NCBI GenBank assembly: GCA_946555465.1
Contig: CAMNST010000004.1
Location: 62,001-126,000, forward strand
Reading direction: 5' to 3'
From: an uncultured Clostridia bacterium
Lineage (GTDB): Bacteria > Bacillota > Clostridia > Oscillospirales > Acutalibacteraceae
DNA: 64,000 bases
Position numbers and translations under genes: made by a program. Numbering within the stretch: position 1 is the stretch's first letter; every line of letters starts with the position of its first letter. The notes below the pieces were generated by a model. It was given only the letters and a program-made list of their open reading frames with translations, was not told the origin of the DNA and ran no database searches. This document shows, piece by piece, positions 7,388-16,649 of this stretch.

Positions 7388-10027
7388 ATGGCAAAAAAGG
7401 ACGGCGGACTTTCGCCGATGATGCTTCAGTATTTTCAGATAAAAAGTCAATATGAGGATACAATTTTGTTCTTCCGTCTCGGTGATTTTTATGAGATGTT
7501 TTTTGACGATGCAAAAATTGCTTCGCAGGAACTTGATCTTGTTCTTACAGGCCGTGACTGCGGTCAGGAGGAGAGAGCGCCGATGTGCGGTGTTCCTTTC
7601 CATAGTGCCGATAACTATATTGCAAAACTTGTCTCACGCGGTTACAAGGTTGCGATATGCGAACAGACGGAAGACCCTGCAGCAGCAAAAGGAATTGTTA
7701 AAAGAGATGTCATAAGAATCATCACCCCGGGAACGGTTATTGAGGGAAATATGCTTGAAGATGGTTCAAACAACTATCTTTGCGCTGTGTTCAGTTGCGA
7801 AAAAGATTTGGGCGTTTGTTTTGCCGATGTATCTACAGGTGAATTTCATATTACTGTTTTAAACGGAGAAGATGCAGGCGATAAACTTATAAATCAACTT
7901 TCTACATATTCGCCTAAAGAAATTATAATAAATGCCAAAGCACTTGATATAAAGGATCTTGAAAGATTTGCAAAAAGAATAAATGCGGGTGTTGAAGTGC
8001 TTGACGATTCCTGCTTTGATTTTGACAATGCAACTTCTCTGATAATTGAAACGCTGAAAAAAGAGGAAATTACTTCTCTCGGCATAGGCCACAGCAAAAG
8101 TGCAGTCAGTGCTCTCGGTGCAGTAATCGGTTATCTTCGCGAAACACAAAAGACAAATGAAATTGAAGTTCCGTCTGAAATTGATTTTTATGATGACGAA
8201 CAGTATATGAATCTGGATATAAGTGCAAGAAGAAATCTTGAACTTACAAAATCAATGATGACGGGCGACAAGAAACATTCGCTTTTATGGGTTATTGATA
8301 AAACAAAAACCGCTATGGGCAAGCGAATGATAAAATCATGGATTGAAAGACCGCTGATGTCGATACCGAAAATTGTTAAAAGGCAGAATGCGGTAGGCGA
8401 ACTTACCGACAATCCGATGCTTCGTGACAGCGTTCGCGATGCTATGACCGGAGTAAACGATATTGAAAGACTGATGACAAGAATCGTTTACGGCACGGCA
8501 AATGCAAAAGAATTAAAATCTCTTCAGTGCACTATTGAAAAACTTCCGGAACTTAAAAATAATCTTAAAGACTGTTCTTCGGCACTTCTTAAAGAGATTT
8601 ATAAGAATATTGATTTACTTGAGGATGTAAAAGATTTAATAGACAAATCCATTGTTGACGAACCTCCGTTTTCCATTCGTGAGGGCGGAATGATTAAAGA
8701 GGGTTACAGCGATGAGATTGATTCGCTCAAATCAATAATGAAAGACGGGGCAGGAATCATTGCTTCCATCGAAAATGAGCAGCGGGAAATTACCGGTATT
8801 CCAAAACTTAAAGTGGGATACAACAGAGTTTTCGGTTACTATATTGAGGTTACAAACGCGTATAAGGATTTGGTTCCTGAAACGTACATAAGAAAACAGA
8901 CTCTGACAAACTGCGAAAGATATATTACCCAGGAACTTAAAGAACTTGAGGGCAAAATAATCGGAGCGAAGGACAGAAGCATTGCTCTTGAATATGAAGT
9001 TTTCTGCGGTGTAAGGAATACGGTTGCAGCAGAAGTTCAAAGACTTCAGAAAACAGCAAAAAGCATAGCGGTTCTTGATGTTATTGCATCATTTGCCCAG
9101 GTTGCATTCAGCAATAATTATGTTTGCCCTGTCATTTCAAATGATGGTGTTATAGATATAAAAGACGGCAGACACCCTGTTGTTGAGGCTTTGCTTGAGG
9201 ATGCGCCGTTTGTTCCGAACGATACGGCTCTTGATGCCGATATCAACAGGTGTGCAATTATAACAGGTCCGAATATGGCCGGTAAATCAACTTATATGCG
9301 CCAGATTGCGCTTATAACTCTGCTTGCACAGGTTGGTTCGTTTGTACCTGCAAAAAGTGCAAAAATAGGTATAGTTGATGCGATATTTACCAGAGTAGGT
9401 GCCAGTGATGACCTTGCAACAGGACAGTCGACATTTATGGTTGAAATGAATGAAGTTGCAACCATATTAAAAAATGCAACTTCATCTTCACTGATTATTC
9501 TTGATGAAATCGGACGCGGAACTTCAACTTTTGACGGAATGAGTATTGCAAGAGCAGTGCTTGAATTTGTCTGCAAAAAGAAAAGTCTCGGTGCAAAGTC
9601 CCTTTTTGCCACTCACTATCACGAACTCACCGCTATGGAGGGTATGATTGACGGTGTTAAGAATTATTCCATTGCAGTAAAAAAACGCGGAGATGATATC
9701 ACTTTCCTCAGACGAATTGTTCGGGGAGGGGCAGATCAGAGTTTCGGTATTGAAGTTGCCAAACTTGCCGGTGTGCCTGACAGTGTTGTTAAAAGAGCGA
9801 AAGTTATTTTAAAAGAACTTGAAAAGAATGCAGTTTCGATTGAGTTTAAAGCAGAAGATTCTGTTATTGAAGACGAGGAAACATCTGATATTCAGTATAA
9901 CTTTACGGCAAACGGCAAAGAAGAAATTTTAGAAATTCTTAAAACGGTTGATGTTAACACGCTCACTCCGATTGAGGCTATGCAGACACTTTATGATTTA
10001 AAGAAAAAAGCGCAGGAGTTATCATAA
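7388..10027 (+). CDS. mutS: DNA mismatch repair protein MutS
   Basis: An 879-residue MutS1 of usual length. The mismatch-reading Phe-x-Glu is F34-Y35-E36 in GDFYEMFF. The connector, core and clamp follow; the ABC-type ATPase has Walker A GPNMAGKST near residue 627, then STFMVEMNE, Walker B LIILDEIGRGTS and the TATHYHEL-type switch (FATHYHEL). It recognises mispairs and loops after replication and recruits MutL, whose gene starts 37 bp downstream. The start ATG has GAGAGGGAAG upstream. Nothing is missing or broken. Confidence 0.97.
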   Translation: MAKKDGGLSPMMLQYFQIKSQYEDTILFFRLGDFYEMFFDDAKIASQELDLVLTGRDCGQEERAPMCGVPFHSADNYIAKLVSRGYKVAICEQTEDPAAAKGIVKRDVIRIITPGTVIEGNMLEDGSNNYLCAVFSCEKDLGVCFADVSTGEFHITVLNGEDAGDKLINQLSTYSPKEIIINAKALDIKDLERFAKRINAGVEVLDDSCFDFDNATSLIIETLKKEEITSLGIGHSKSAVSALGAVIGYLRETQKTNEIEVPSEIDFYDDEQYMNLDISARRNLELTKSMMTGDKKHSLLWVIDKTKTAMGKRMIKSWIERPLMSIPKIVKRQNAVGELTDNPMLRDSVRDAMTGVNDIERLMTRIVYGTANAKELKSLQCTIEKLPELKNNLKDCSSALLKEIYKNIDLLEDVKDLIDKSIVDEPPFSIREGGMIKEGYSDEIDSLKSIMKDGAGIIASIENEQREITGIPKLKVGYNRVFGYYIEVTNAYKDLVPETYIRKQTLTNCERYITQELKELEGKIIGAKDRSIALEYEVFCGVRNTVAAEVQRLQKTAKSIAVLDVIASFAQVAFSNNYVCPVISNDGVIDIKDGRHPVVEALLEDAPFVPNDTALDADINRCAIITGPNMAGKSTYMRQIALITLLAQVGSFVPAKSAKIGIVDAIFTRVGASDDLATGQSTFMVEMNEVATILKNATSSSLIILDEIGRGTSTFDGMSIARAVLEFVCKKKSLGAKSLFATHYHELTAMEGMIDGVKNYSIAVKKRGDDITFLRRIVRGGADQSFGIEVAKLAGVPDSVVKRAKVILKELEKNAVSIEFKAEDSVIEDEETSDIQYNFTANGKEEILEILKTVDVNTLTPIEAMQTLYDLKKKAQELS

Positions 10028-10064
10028 ATCCTGTATATAAAAATATTGAAAGGGGGTTTTTCAT

Positions 10065-11975
10065 ATGCCGGAAATAAATATTTTACCTAAAGAAATATAC
10101 CAGTTAATTGCAGCGGGCGAAGTTGTTGAAAGACCCTCGTCCATAGTTAAAGAAATGATTGAAAATTCTGTTGACGCAGGTGCTGAAAATATAACCGTTG
10201 AAATAAAAAACGGCGGTTCAACTTATATCAGAATTACAGATGACGGCTGCGGAATAGAAAGAGATCAGATAAAAAAAGTTTTTATTTCACATGCCACAAG
10301 CAAAATTTCACAAAAAGATGATCTTAATGCAATAGCAACCCTTGGTTTCAGAGGCGAAGCAATGGCTTCCATTTCTGCCGTTTCAAAAGTTGAACTTTTA
10401 ACAAAGGGCGAAAATGAAAGTATAGGCACAAGATATGAAATATGCGGCGGCGAAGAAATTTCGTTTGATGATGCCGGCTGCCCGAAAGGCACAACGATTG
10501 TTGTTCGTGATATTTTTTTTAACACGCCCGCAAGGATGAAATTTCTTAAAAAAGATGTTACAGAAGGAAATGCTGTTGCCGGAATTGTTGACAGAATGGC
10601 AATTTCACATCCGGAAATATCTTTCAGATTTATTCGTGACGGAAAGCAGACGCTGATTACTTCGGGAAACGGTGATTTGAAATCTGCAATTTATTCCGTG
10701 TTCGGACGTGAGTTCAGTGACGGACTTATTGAAGTTGATTATACATATGAAAATATGAAAGTATCGGGATATGTTTCAAGCCCCACAGTTTCAAGAAAAA
10801 GCCGTGCAATGCAGTTTTTCTTTATTAACAGCCGTCTTGTTAAATCGACAACGGCTATGGCTGCGCTTGAACAGGCTTATAAAAATTCAATAATGGTCGG
10901 CAGATTTCCGATATGCGTGCTGAATATTGAACTTAATCCGTCATTGGTTGATGTTAATGTTCATCCTGCAAAAATAGAGGTGCGTTTTGCGAACGAAAAA
11001 CCCGTTTTCGATTTGATTTATTATGGCGTTAAATCTGCGGTTGAGGGTGACAGAACAGTAAGAGAAGCAAATTTCAGCCCGACAGTTGAGGAGATTTATC
11101 ATCTTTCAGATAAGAAAAATAAAAAAGAAGAAACATATTCTTCAAAAATAGAGTTTTTTAAAAAGAAAGAAGAGCCGCCTGCTCAGCAGACGTTTAAAGT
11201 TAATCCCAATCATGATTTCTGGCAGGTTAAAACACCTGTTCAAAAATATGATACAAGACGAATTTATAAATCTGATGAAAATGCCGCACAGGAAAAAGAT
11301 ACTGCTGCTGAAAAAAACTTTACAGTTGATGATAAAGCACCTTTAACTGAGGATGTTTTTGTAAAAGAGCCAAAAACCGAATCGGATATGATATGTGACG
11401 AAAATGAAAATATTTCTTTCAGACTGGTTGGTGAGGCATTTAAAACATATCTTATTGTAGAAATAGAAAACGAACTTTATTTTATTGATAAACATGCCGC
11501 TCATGAAAGAATGAATTATGAGCAGTTTAAAACACAGGCAACAGTAGAGGTTCAGATGCTTTTAACACCCGTTGCCGTAAATTTGTCAAAAGAAGAATTT
11601 GAAGTTATAACAGCAAATTCCGATTTGTTAAAACAGTGCGGTTTTGAAGTTGATGAATTCGGCGAGAGTGCTGTTGCGGTAAGGGCTGTTCCCTCACTTA
11701 TCGGTGATGACGATATAGAAGATTTGATTTTGGAAATTGCCCAGAAACTGATTGAGCATAAAACCGATATTACGCCTGATAAAATTGACTGGATTTATCA
11801 TTCGGCATCGTGCCGCGGTGCGGTAAAAGCAGGAGATAAAACAACACCTGAGGAGCAGAGGCTTTTTGTTGAAAAACTTCTTTCAATGCCGCAGATAAGA
11901 TTTTGCCCCCATGGCAGGCCTGTGTTTATTAAAATCTCCAGATACGATATTGAAAAGCAGTTCGGCAGAGTGTAG
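10065..11975 (+). CDS. mutL: DNA mismatch repair protein MutL
   Basis: A 636-residue GHKL ATPase. N-terminal motifs: ENSVDAGA (Mg/ATP site near residue 33), DDGCGI, and TLGFRGEA near residue 92. A low-complexity charged linker occupies about residues 340-440. The C-terminal domain has the endonuclease-type motif DKHAAHERMNYE, the DQHA-x2-E-x4-E signature with lysine in place of glutamine, and a C-terminal CPHGRP motif. This marks an active nicking MutL, as in bacteria lacking MutH. The start has AAAGGGGG upstream. The stop TAG abuts miaA. Confidence 0.96.
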   Translation: MPEINILPKEIYQLIAAGEVVERPSSIVKEMIENSVDAGAENITVEIKNGGSTYIRITDDGCGIERDQIKKVFISHATSKISQKDDLNAIATLGFRGEAMASISAVSKVELLTKGENESIGTRYEICGGEEISFDDAGCPKGTTIVVRDIFFNTPARMKFLKKDVTEGNAVAGIVDRMAISHPEISFRFIRDGKQTLITSGNGDLKSAIYSVFGREFSDGLIEVDYTYENMKVSGYVSSPTVSRKSRAMQFFFINSRLVKSTTAMAALEQAYKNSIMVGRFPICVLNIELNPSLVDVNVHPAKIEVRFANEKPVFDLIYYGVKSAVEGDRTVREANFSPTVEEIYHLSDKKNKKEETYSSKIEFFKKKEEPPAQQTFKVNPNHDFWQVKTPVQKYDTRRIYKSDENAAQEKDTAAEKNFTVDDKAPLTEDVFVKEPKTESDMICDENENISFRLVGEAFKTYLIVEIENELYFIDKHAAHERMNYEQFKTQATVEVQMLLTPVAVNLSKEEFEVITANSDLLKQCGFEVDEFGESAVAVRAVPSLIGDDDIEDLILEIAQKLIEHKTDITPDKIDWIYHSASCRGAVKAGDKTTPEEQRLFVEKLLSMPQIRFCPHGRPVFIKISRYDIEKQFGRV

Positions 11976-12920
11976 GTGCCGGATATGACTAAAATTATTG
12001 TTGTTGCCGGTCCTACGGCATCGGGAAAAACTTCAGTCGGCATCAAAATTGCAAAGGCTGTCGGAGGCGAGATTATTTCGGCAGATTCAATGCAGGTTTA
12101 TAAGGATATGCCTGTTGCAACTGCTTGCCCCACAAAAGAAGAACAATCACAGGTGCCGCATCATCTTGTTGAGATAATAGACAGAAATGAAAAATTTTCT
12201 GTTGCCGTCTGGTGCAGACTTGCCGAAGAAAAAATAAAAGAAATAACTGCCAGGGGAAATATTCCCGTAATTGTCGGCGGTACAGGGCTTTTTATCGACA
12301 GTCTTGTCGATCATATAAAATTTGAAGATGTTGACGTTGACGAGAATTTAAGAAATTCACTTATGGAAAAAGATACAGATACTCTCTACAGTGAACTTTT
12401 AAAACTTGATCCTCAGTCAGCAAAAGGTATTCATAAAAATAATAAAAAAAGAGTTGTAAGGGCACTGGAACTTTATTACAGCGGGGTCAGCAAAACCGAG
12501 CAGAATATGAATTCGAGAAAAGAAAGTTCGCCTTATGAAGTGCTTTATTTTGTGCTTGGATATAATGACAGGCAAAAACTCTACAACCGTATTAATAAAA
12601 GAGTTGATATGATGTTGTCGCTCGGTCTTAAAGAAGAGGCTGCAAGGTGCCTTGAAAGCAGCAGCGGCACATCTGCTCAGGCAATAGGGCATAAAGAACT
12701 TATACCTTATTTTAACGGTGAGTGTTCATTGGAAGATGCTCTTGAAAATTTGAAAAAGGAAACGCGCCATTATGCCAAAAGGCAGATAACGTGGTTTAAA
12801 AGAAGAGATGATGCTGTTTTTCTTATGCTTGATGAAAACAGAAACCAGGCGGTTGAGACAGCGGTAAATATGTGTGAGGATTTTATAAATGGCAAATTCA
12901 CGGGAAGAAAAAGTGAATAA
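11976..12920 (+). CDS. miaA: tRNA dimethylallyltransferase
   Basis: A 314-residue enzyme (311 if the ATG at 11985 is used). P-loop GPTASGKTSV lies near residue 12, then SADSMQVYKD (DSMQVY motif), GGTGLF and AIGHKEL. It transfers dimethylallyl to A37 of tRNAs reading UNN codons, making the substrate of MiaB. The GTG at 11976 follows the mutL stop without a gap; ATG 11985 has TAGGTG upstream and may be the real start. The 3' end overlaps the next gene by 32 bp, indicating translational coupling. Confidence 0.94.
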   Translation: MPDMTKIIVVAGPTASGKTSVGIKIAKAVGGEIISADSMQVYKDMPVATACPTKEEQSQVPHHLVEIIDRNEKFSVAVWCRLAEEKIKEITARGNIPVIVGGTGLFIDSLVDHIKFEDVDVDENLRNSLMEKDTDTLYSELLKLDPQSAKGIHKNNKKRVVRALELYYSGVSKTEQNMNSRKESSPYEVLYFVLGYNDRQKLYNRINKRVDMMLSLGLKEEAARCLESSSGTSAQAIGHKELIPYFNGECSLEDALENLKKETRHYAKRQITWFKRRDDAVFLMLDENRNQAVETAVNMCEDFINGKFTGRKSE

Positions 12921-14154
12921 AAATCCGGACAGGGTAAGCAAAGATATTGTTGCTATCATTTTTGTTCTGCTGATTATTGCGGGGTATATAATTTATGAGT
13001 GTTACAGTGCAACAAATGTTGATGTAGAAACAATTACCGCCGTAACATCAACTGTTTATGAAACGATTGATGCCAAGGCGCTTGTTGTACGTGATGAACA
13101 GATTATTGAAAAAAATGACGGCGGCGTAATCGTTCCCTGTGTTTCCAATGGCGAAAAGGTAAAAATGGGTGGAAACATTGCAATGACTTTTTCATCGGAA
13201 GATAATGCAAAAAGTTATGCCAACTCCCTTGATTTGCATAGCAGACTTGATTACTATCTTGAACTTGAAAGCAAATCGGCTGGTATGGCAACCGATGTTG
13301 AAACCATTGATAAAGATATTCTGAAAGATGTAAATGAATATATTCTTGCGGCTAACAGTGTTTCACTTTCGGATTTATCCGAATGCGGTTATGATTTGAA
13401 TGATAAACTGACAAGGCGTCAGATGATTATAGGCAAGAAAATTGATTTTTCGGCAGTAAAAGAAAATCTGCAGAATCAAATTAATGATATCAATATTGAT
13501 GCCTGCAGCCCCACGGGTTATGTTAACATAGATAAATCCGGTATTTTTTCATCTTATGTTGACGGATTTGAAGACAGTTTTGACTATGAAAATGTAACAT
13601 CTCTTGATGTTAAAACGCTGCAAAGTTACATTGAAAAAGTGCAGAACACGGAAAATGATTCAAATCATTTAGGCAAACTGATAACTACATATAAATGGTA
13701 TTTCTGCTGTGTTGTTTCGGCAGATGATATCAAAGGTGTTCAAAACGGCGACATGCTTAATGTGGCACTGAAAAACGGTGATAAAGTTCTTTCGTGCCGT
13801 GTGGAAAGCGGAGCCGATGTTGATTTGGGGGCTGAAGAAACGGTTCTCGTTCTGTCCTGCTCTGAGATGGATGGCGCAATAACTTCCATGCGCCTTGAAG
13901 ATATTGAAATACGCTATAATTCATATACCGGATTTAAAGTTCCGACGTCTGCAATTCACGTTGACGATGAGGGCAAAAAGTGCGTTTACGCGCTTGTTGC
14001 AAATCAGGTTTCGATAAGATACGGCGAGATTATTTATTCAACAAAGGATTATTCAATATTTGCGTATGATTCGCTGAACAGTGATTCAATTCGCTTTTAT
14101 GATCAGATTATCACGAAAGGAAAGGATTTGCATGATGGAAAAGTTTATACTTGA
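12889..14154 (+). CDS. HlyD-like single-pass membrane protein
   Basis: A 421-residue protein with a short charged cytoplasmic start, one membrane helix (about residues 20-38) and an extracytoplasmic body. The segment around VVRDEQIIEKNDGGVIVPCVSNGEKVKMGG resembles the lipoyl/barrel-sandwich half motif of HlyD/RND adaptor proteins, with a later beta-barrel-like region. Similar proteins stand just before yggS-sepF in Clostridia and are annotated only loosely as HlyD-family. It overlaps miaA by 32 bp and yggS by 23 bp, so it belongs to the same operon. No cognate efflux pump is nearby. A role in envelope or division machinery is an inference from position. Confidence 0.65.
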   Translation: MANSREEKVNKNPDRVSKDIVAIIFVLLIIAGYIIYECYSATNVDVETITAVTSTVYETIDAKALVVRDEQIIEKNDGGVIVPCVSNGEKVKMGGNIAMTFSSEDNAKSYANSLDLHSRLDYYLELESKSAGMATDVETIDKDILKDVNEYILAANSVSLSDLSECGYDLNDKLTRRQMIIGKKIDFSAVKENLQNQINDINIDACSPTGYVNIDKSGIFSSYVDGFEDSFDYENVTSLDVKTLQSYIEKVQNTENDSNHLGKLITTYKWYFCCVVSADDIKGVQNGDMLNVALKNGDKVLSCRVESGADVDLGAEETVLVLSCSEMDGAITSMRLEDIEIRYNSYTGFKVPTSAIHVDDEGKKCVYALVANQVSIRYGEIIYSTKDYSIFAYDSLNSDSIRFYDQIITKGKDLHDGKVYT

Positions 14155-14863
14155 TGAAGAGAGACTGAAATCTGTTGAAGATAATTATAAAGCAATAAAA
14201 TCAAGAATTGAAGAATCGGCGGTAAAGGCCGGCAGAAATCCTGACGATGTAAGGCTGATGGCGGTAACCAAAACGGTTGAAAGTGTTTATATCAACCGCG
14301 CTCTTGATTTAGGTGCAGATTTGATTGGAGAAAACAGAGTTCAGGAATATCTTTCAAAAAAAGACGAACTTCATCTTCACGGTGTTGAAAAACATCTTAT
14401 CGGTCATCTGCAGACCAATAAAGTTAAACAGATTGTCGGCGAAGTTGATATGATTGAATCTGTTGATTCGGTTAAACTTGCAAAAGAAATAAGCCGTGTA
14501 TCTGCGATGAAAGGAATTACAACAGATATTCTTGTTGAAGTGAATGTTGGAAAAGAAGAGTCAAAAAGCGGAATTTACATAGAAAATCTTGAAGAACTGC
14601 TTATTGAAATTTCACAGATGAGCAATATAAAAATCAACGGACTTATGACGATTCCGCCGATTTGTGACAATGAAATCGAGGTCGGCAAATATTTCGCTGC
14701 AATGTATCAATCTTTCATTGACATTAAAGAGAAAAAATTAGATAATGTAAATATGGATATTTTATCAATGGGAATGAGCGGAGATTTTGAATCTGCTGTT
14801 GCCAATGGTTCAAATATAGTCCGTGTTGGCTCTGCCATCTTCGGTGCAAGAAAGTATTTTTAA
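14132..14863 (+). CDS. yggS: YggS-family pyridoxal-5'-phosphate homeostasis protein
   Basis: A 243-residue fold-III PLP protein. MAVTKTVES carries the PLP lysine, IGENRVQEY and HLIGHLQTNK follow, and GLMTIPP and MSMGMSGDFESAV close the phosphate site. The family buffers and delivers PLP rather than catalysing a known reaction. The in-frame ORF extends back to 14081, but AAAGGAAAGGA precedes the ATG pair at 14132/14135, so the start is placed there, inside the end of the upstream gene. It is followed by sepF after 59 bp, the standard Gram-positive order. Confidence 0.92.
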   Translation: MMEKFILDEERLKSVEDNYKAIKSRIEESAVKAGRNPDDVRLMAVTKTVESVYINRALDLGADLIGENRVQEYLSKKDELHLHGVEKHLIGHLQTNKVKQIVGEVDMIESVDSVKLAKEISRVSAMKGITTDILVEVNVGKEESKSGIYIENLEELLIEISQMSNIKINGLMTIPPICDNEIEVGKYFAAMYQSFIDIKEKKLDNVNMDILSMGMSGDFESAVANGSNIVRVGSAIFGARKYF

Positions 14864-14922
14864 AACAGTGACAGATATCATAATAACCAGATTTATTATG
14901 GTATCTAAAAGGAGAGGCGAAT

Positions 14923-15414
14923 ATGGGAATTTTTGACAAAATTAAGGAAATTGTTGCAGATGATGACGATTTTGACGATTTCTACGAGGAAGATAACAGT
15001 TCTTTCGGAATAGAACCGCCTAAAGCACGCAGTTCAAGACGTGAAAAAGAAAGCAGAGCGGATAAAGAGGAACGCTTTGCCGAAAGACCGAGAATGCGCC
15101 GACACGACAGTGACAAAGTTGTTAATATTCATACAACAACTCAACTTCAGGTTGTTCTGGTTAAGCCGGAAAGATTTGAAGAAGCGGCGGCAATCGGTGA
15201 TAATCTGAATGAAAAGAGAACAGTTGTGCTTAATCTTGAAAGCACAAACCGCGATATTGCACGCAGACTGCTTGACTTTTTAAGCGGTGTTGCATATGCA
15301 AGCAATGGTCAGATAAAAAGAGTTGCAAACAGCACGTATATCATAACACCCTATAATGTTGATGTTATGGGCGATCTGATAGACGAACTTGAAAACAACG
15401 GAATGTTTATGTAA
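14923..15414 (+). CDS. sepF: Cell division protein SepF
   Basis: A 163-residue SepF. The N-terminus (MGIFDKIKEIV) is the amphipathic membrane-binding helix. An acidic/basic linker follows, then a conserved C-terminal domain (residues about 70-155) with LVKPERFEEAA, RTVVLNLE and RLLDFLSGVAYA. SepF bundles FtsZ polymers and tethers them to the membrane. The ribosome site is AAAGGAGAGG. Adjacent divIVA-type and yggS genes give the usual dcw-tail context. Confidence 0.94.
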   Translation: MGIFDKIKEIVADDDDFDDFYEEDNSSFGIEPPKARSSRREKESRADKEERFAERPRMRRHDSDKVVNIHTTTQLQVVLVKPERFEEAAAIGDNLNEKRTVVLNLESTNRDIARRLLDFLSGVAYASNGQIKRVANSTYIITPYNVDVMGDLIDELENNGMFM

Positions 15415-15435
15415 AAAGTGATGGGAGAATATGTT

Positions 15436-16626
15436 ATGATTACACCAAATCAAATTCGTGAAAAAAGAATTGCAACCGTAGAAGGCGGCGGATATGACAG
15501 AGATGAAGTGAATGAACTTCTTCTTGATGTCATAGAATCTTATGAGGCTCTTTATAATGAAAATAAAGAACTTTACCGTAAAATGGATGTTCTTGCCAAT
15601 CGTATTGAAGAATACAGGGCGGATGAGGATTCAATAAAAATTGCCCTTATCAGTGCTCAGAAAATGGCATCTCATGTAACAACTGAGGCAAAAGAAAAGG
15701 CTGAAAAAACGATTGCGGAAAGTGCTGCTTCTGCCCACCAGACTGTTGTTGATGCGCAGGCAAAAGCCGATAAAATTGTAGGCGAGGCAAGAGAATATGT
15801 TGCAGGTCTTACAAAAGAAAAGGCACAGGCTGCCGACCAGATAGTTGCCGAGGCTGAAAAGAAGGCGAATGATGCTATCAGCGGCGCAAAACTTGTTGGT
15901 CAGAATGTTTTGTCACAGGCAGCAAAACTTGCAGAAGAAATTGTTTCAAATGCAGAAAATCAAAAAGATTATTATTCACAGATTACGGCAAAACTTAAAG
16001 TTGAGTCAAAAGAATTTATCTCGGTTCTTACCGCACTTTATGAGGAACAACTTGATAAACTCAAGGGAATTGAAAGTTCTTCGGTTGATACATCAGAGGC
16101 AGAAGGAAATATTGCCAATCTTAAGTCGGAACTTGGTTCACTTATGGACAGTATTGCAGAAGTAGTCGGTGTTCAGGAAGAAGCAGAACAGAACAGCGAA
16201 GAAGCGGAAGAAGTTTCTGAAGTATCGGAAAATGAAGCAGTTGAAGAAGACACGGAAGAAAGTGAAGTTGTTGATGATACAGATGTTTCCGAGCCGGATT
16301 ATGACGAAGTTGACGAAATCATTGAAGAAATAGAATCAATGGAAAGTAATGCAGAGGTTGATAAGGAAGAATATCAGCCTGAAGATGTTGATGATGCTAT
16401 TGACGCTTTTTCAAGTGACGAAATTACACCGGTTGAAGAAAATTTAAATTCTATTCCGGTAATTGAGGACGAGCCTGAATTTGAAAGTGCAATGCCGTTT
16501 GAGAGTTTCTTTAATGTGAACAGAGAGGATACCAGAACCGACGAAACAATTTCTTTGCTTCCGCCTGAGGACGAGGAAGAAGAGGATAACTCAAAGTTCA
16601 AAGGATTCTTTAAAAAGAAAAAATAA
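15436..16626 (+). CDS. divIVA: DivIVA-domain septation/polarity protein
   Basis: A 396-residue protein. Its first 30 residues match the DivIVA membrane-curvature domain (ITPNQIREKRI, then GGYDRDEVNELLLDV), followed by a coiled coil to about residue 230 and a very acidic, glutamate- and valine-rich tail ending in a lysine cluster. Classical DivIVA is 160-230 residues, so the tail is a long extension. The in-frame GTG at 15418 is possible, but GGGAGA fits ATG 15436. It sits 21 bp after sepF and before ileS, the standard location. Confidence 0.88.
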   Translation: MITPNQIREKRIATVEGGGYDRDEVNELLLDVIESYEALYNENKELYRKMDVLANRIEEYRADEDSIKIALISAQKMASHVTTEAKEKAEKTIAESAASAHQTVVDAQAKADKIVGEAREYVAGLTKEKAQAADQIVAEAEKKANDAISGAKLVGQNVLSQAAKLAEEIVSNAENQKDYYSQITAKLKVESKEFISVLTALYEEQLDKLKGIESSSVDTSEAEGNIANLKSELGSLMDSIAEVVGVQEEAEQNSEEAEEVSEVSENEAVEEDTEESEVVDDTDVSEPDYDEVDEIIEEIESMESNAEVDKEEYQPEDVDDAIDAFSSDEITPVEENLNSIPVIEDEPEFESAMPFESFFNVNREDTRTDETISLLPPEDEEEEDNSKFKGFFKKKK

Positions 16627-16649
16627 ACCCTGTAAGGAGTAGACATATA

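Noticed and set aside
16374..16646. 90-aa ORF antisense to the divIVA tail
   Set aside because: Serine-rich shadow produced by the glutamate-rich real frame.
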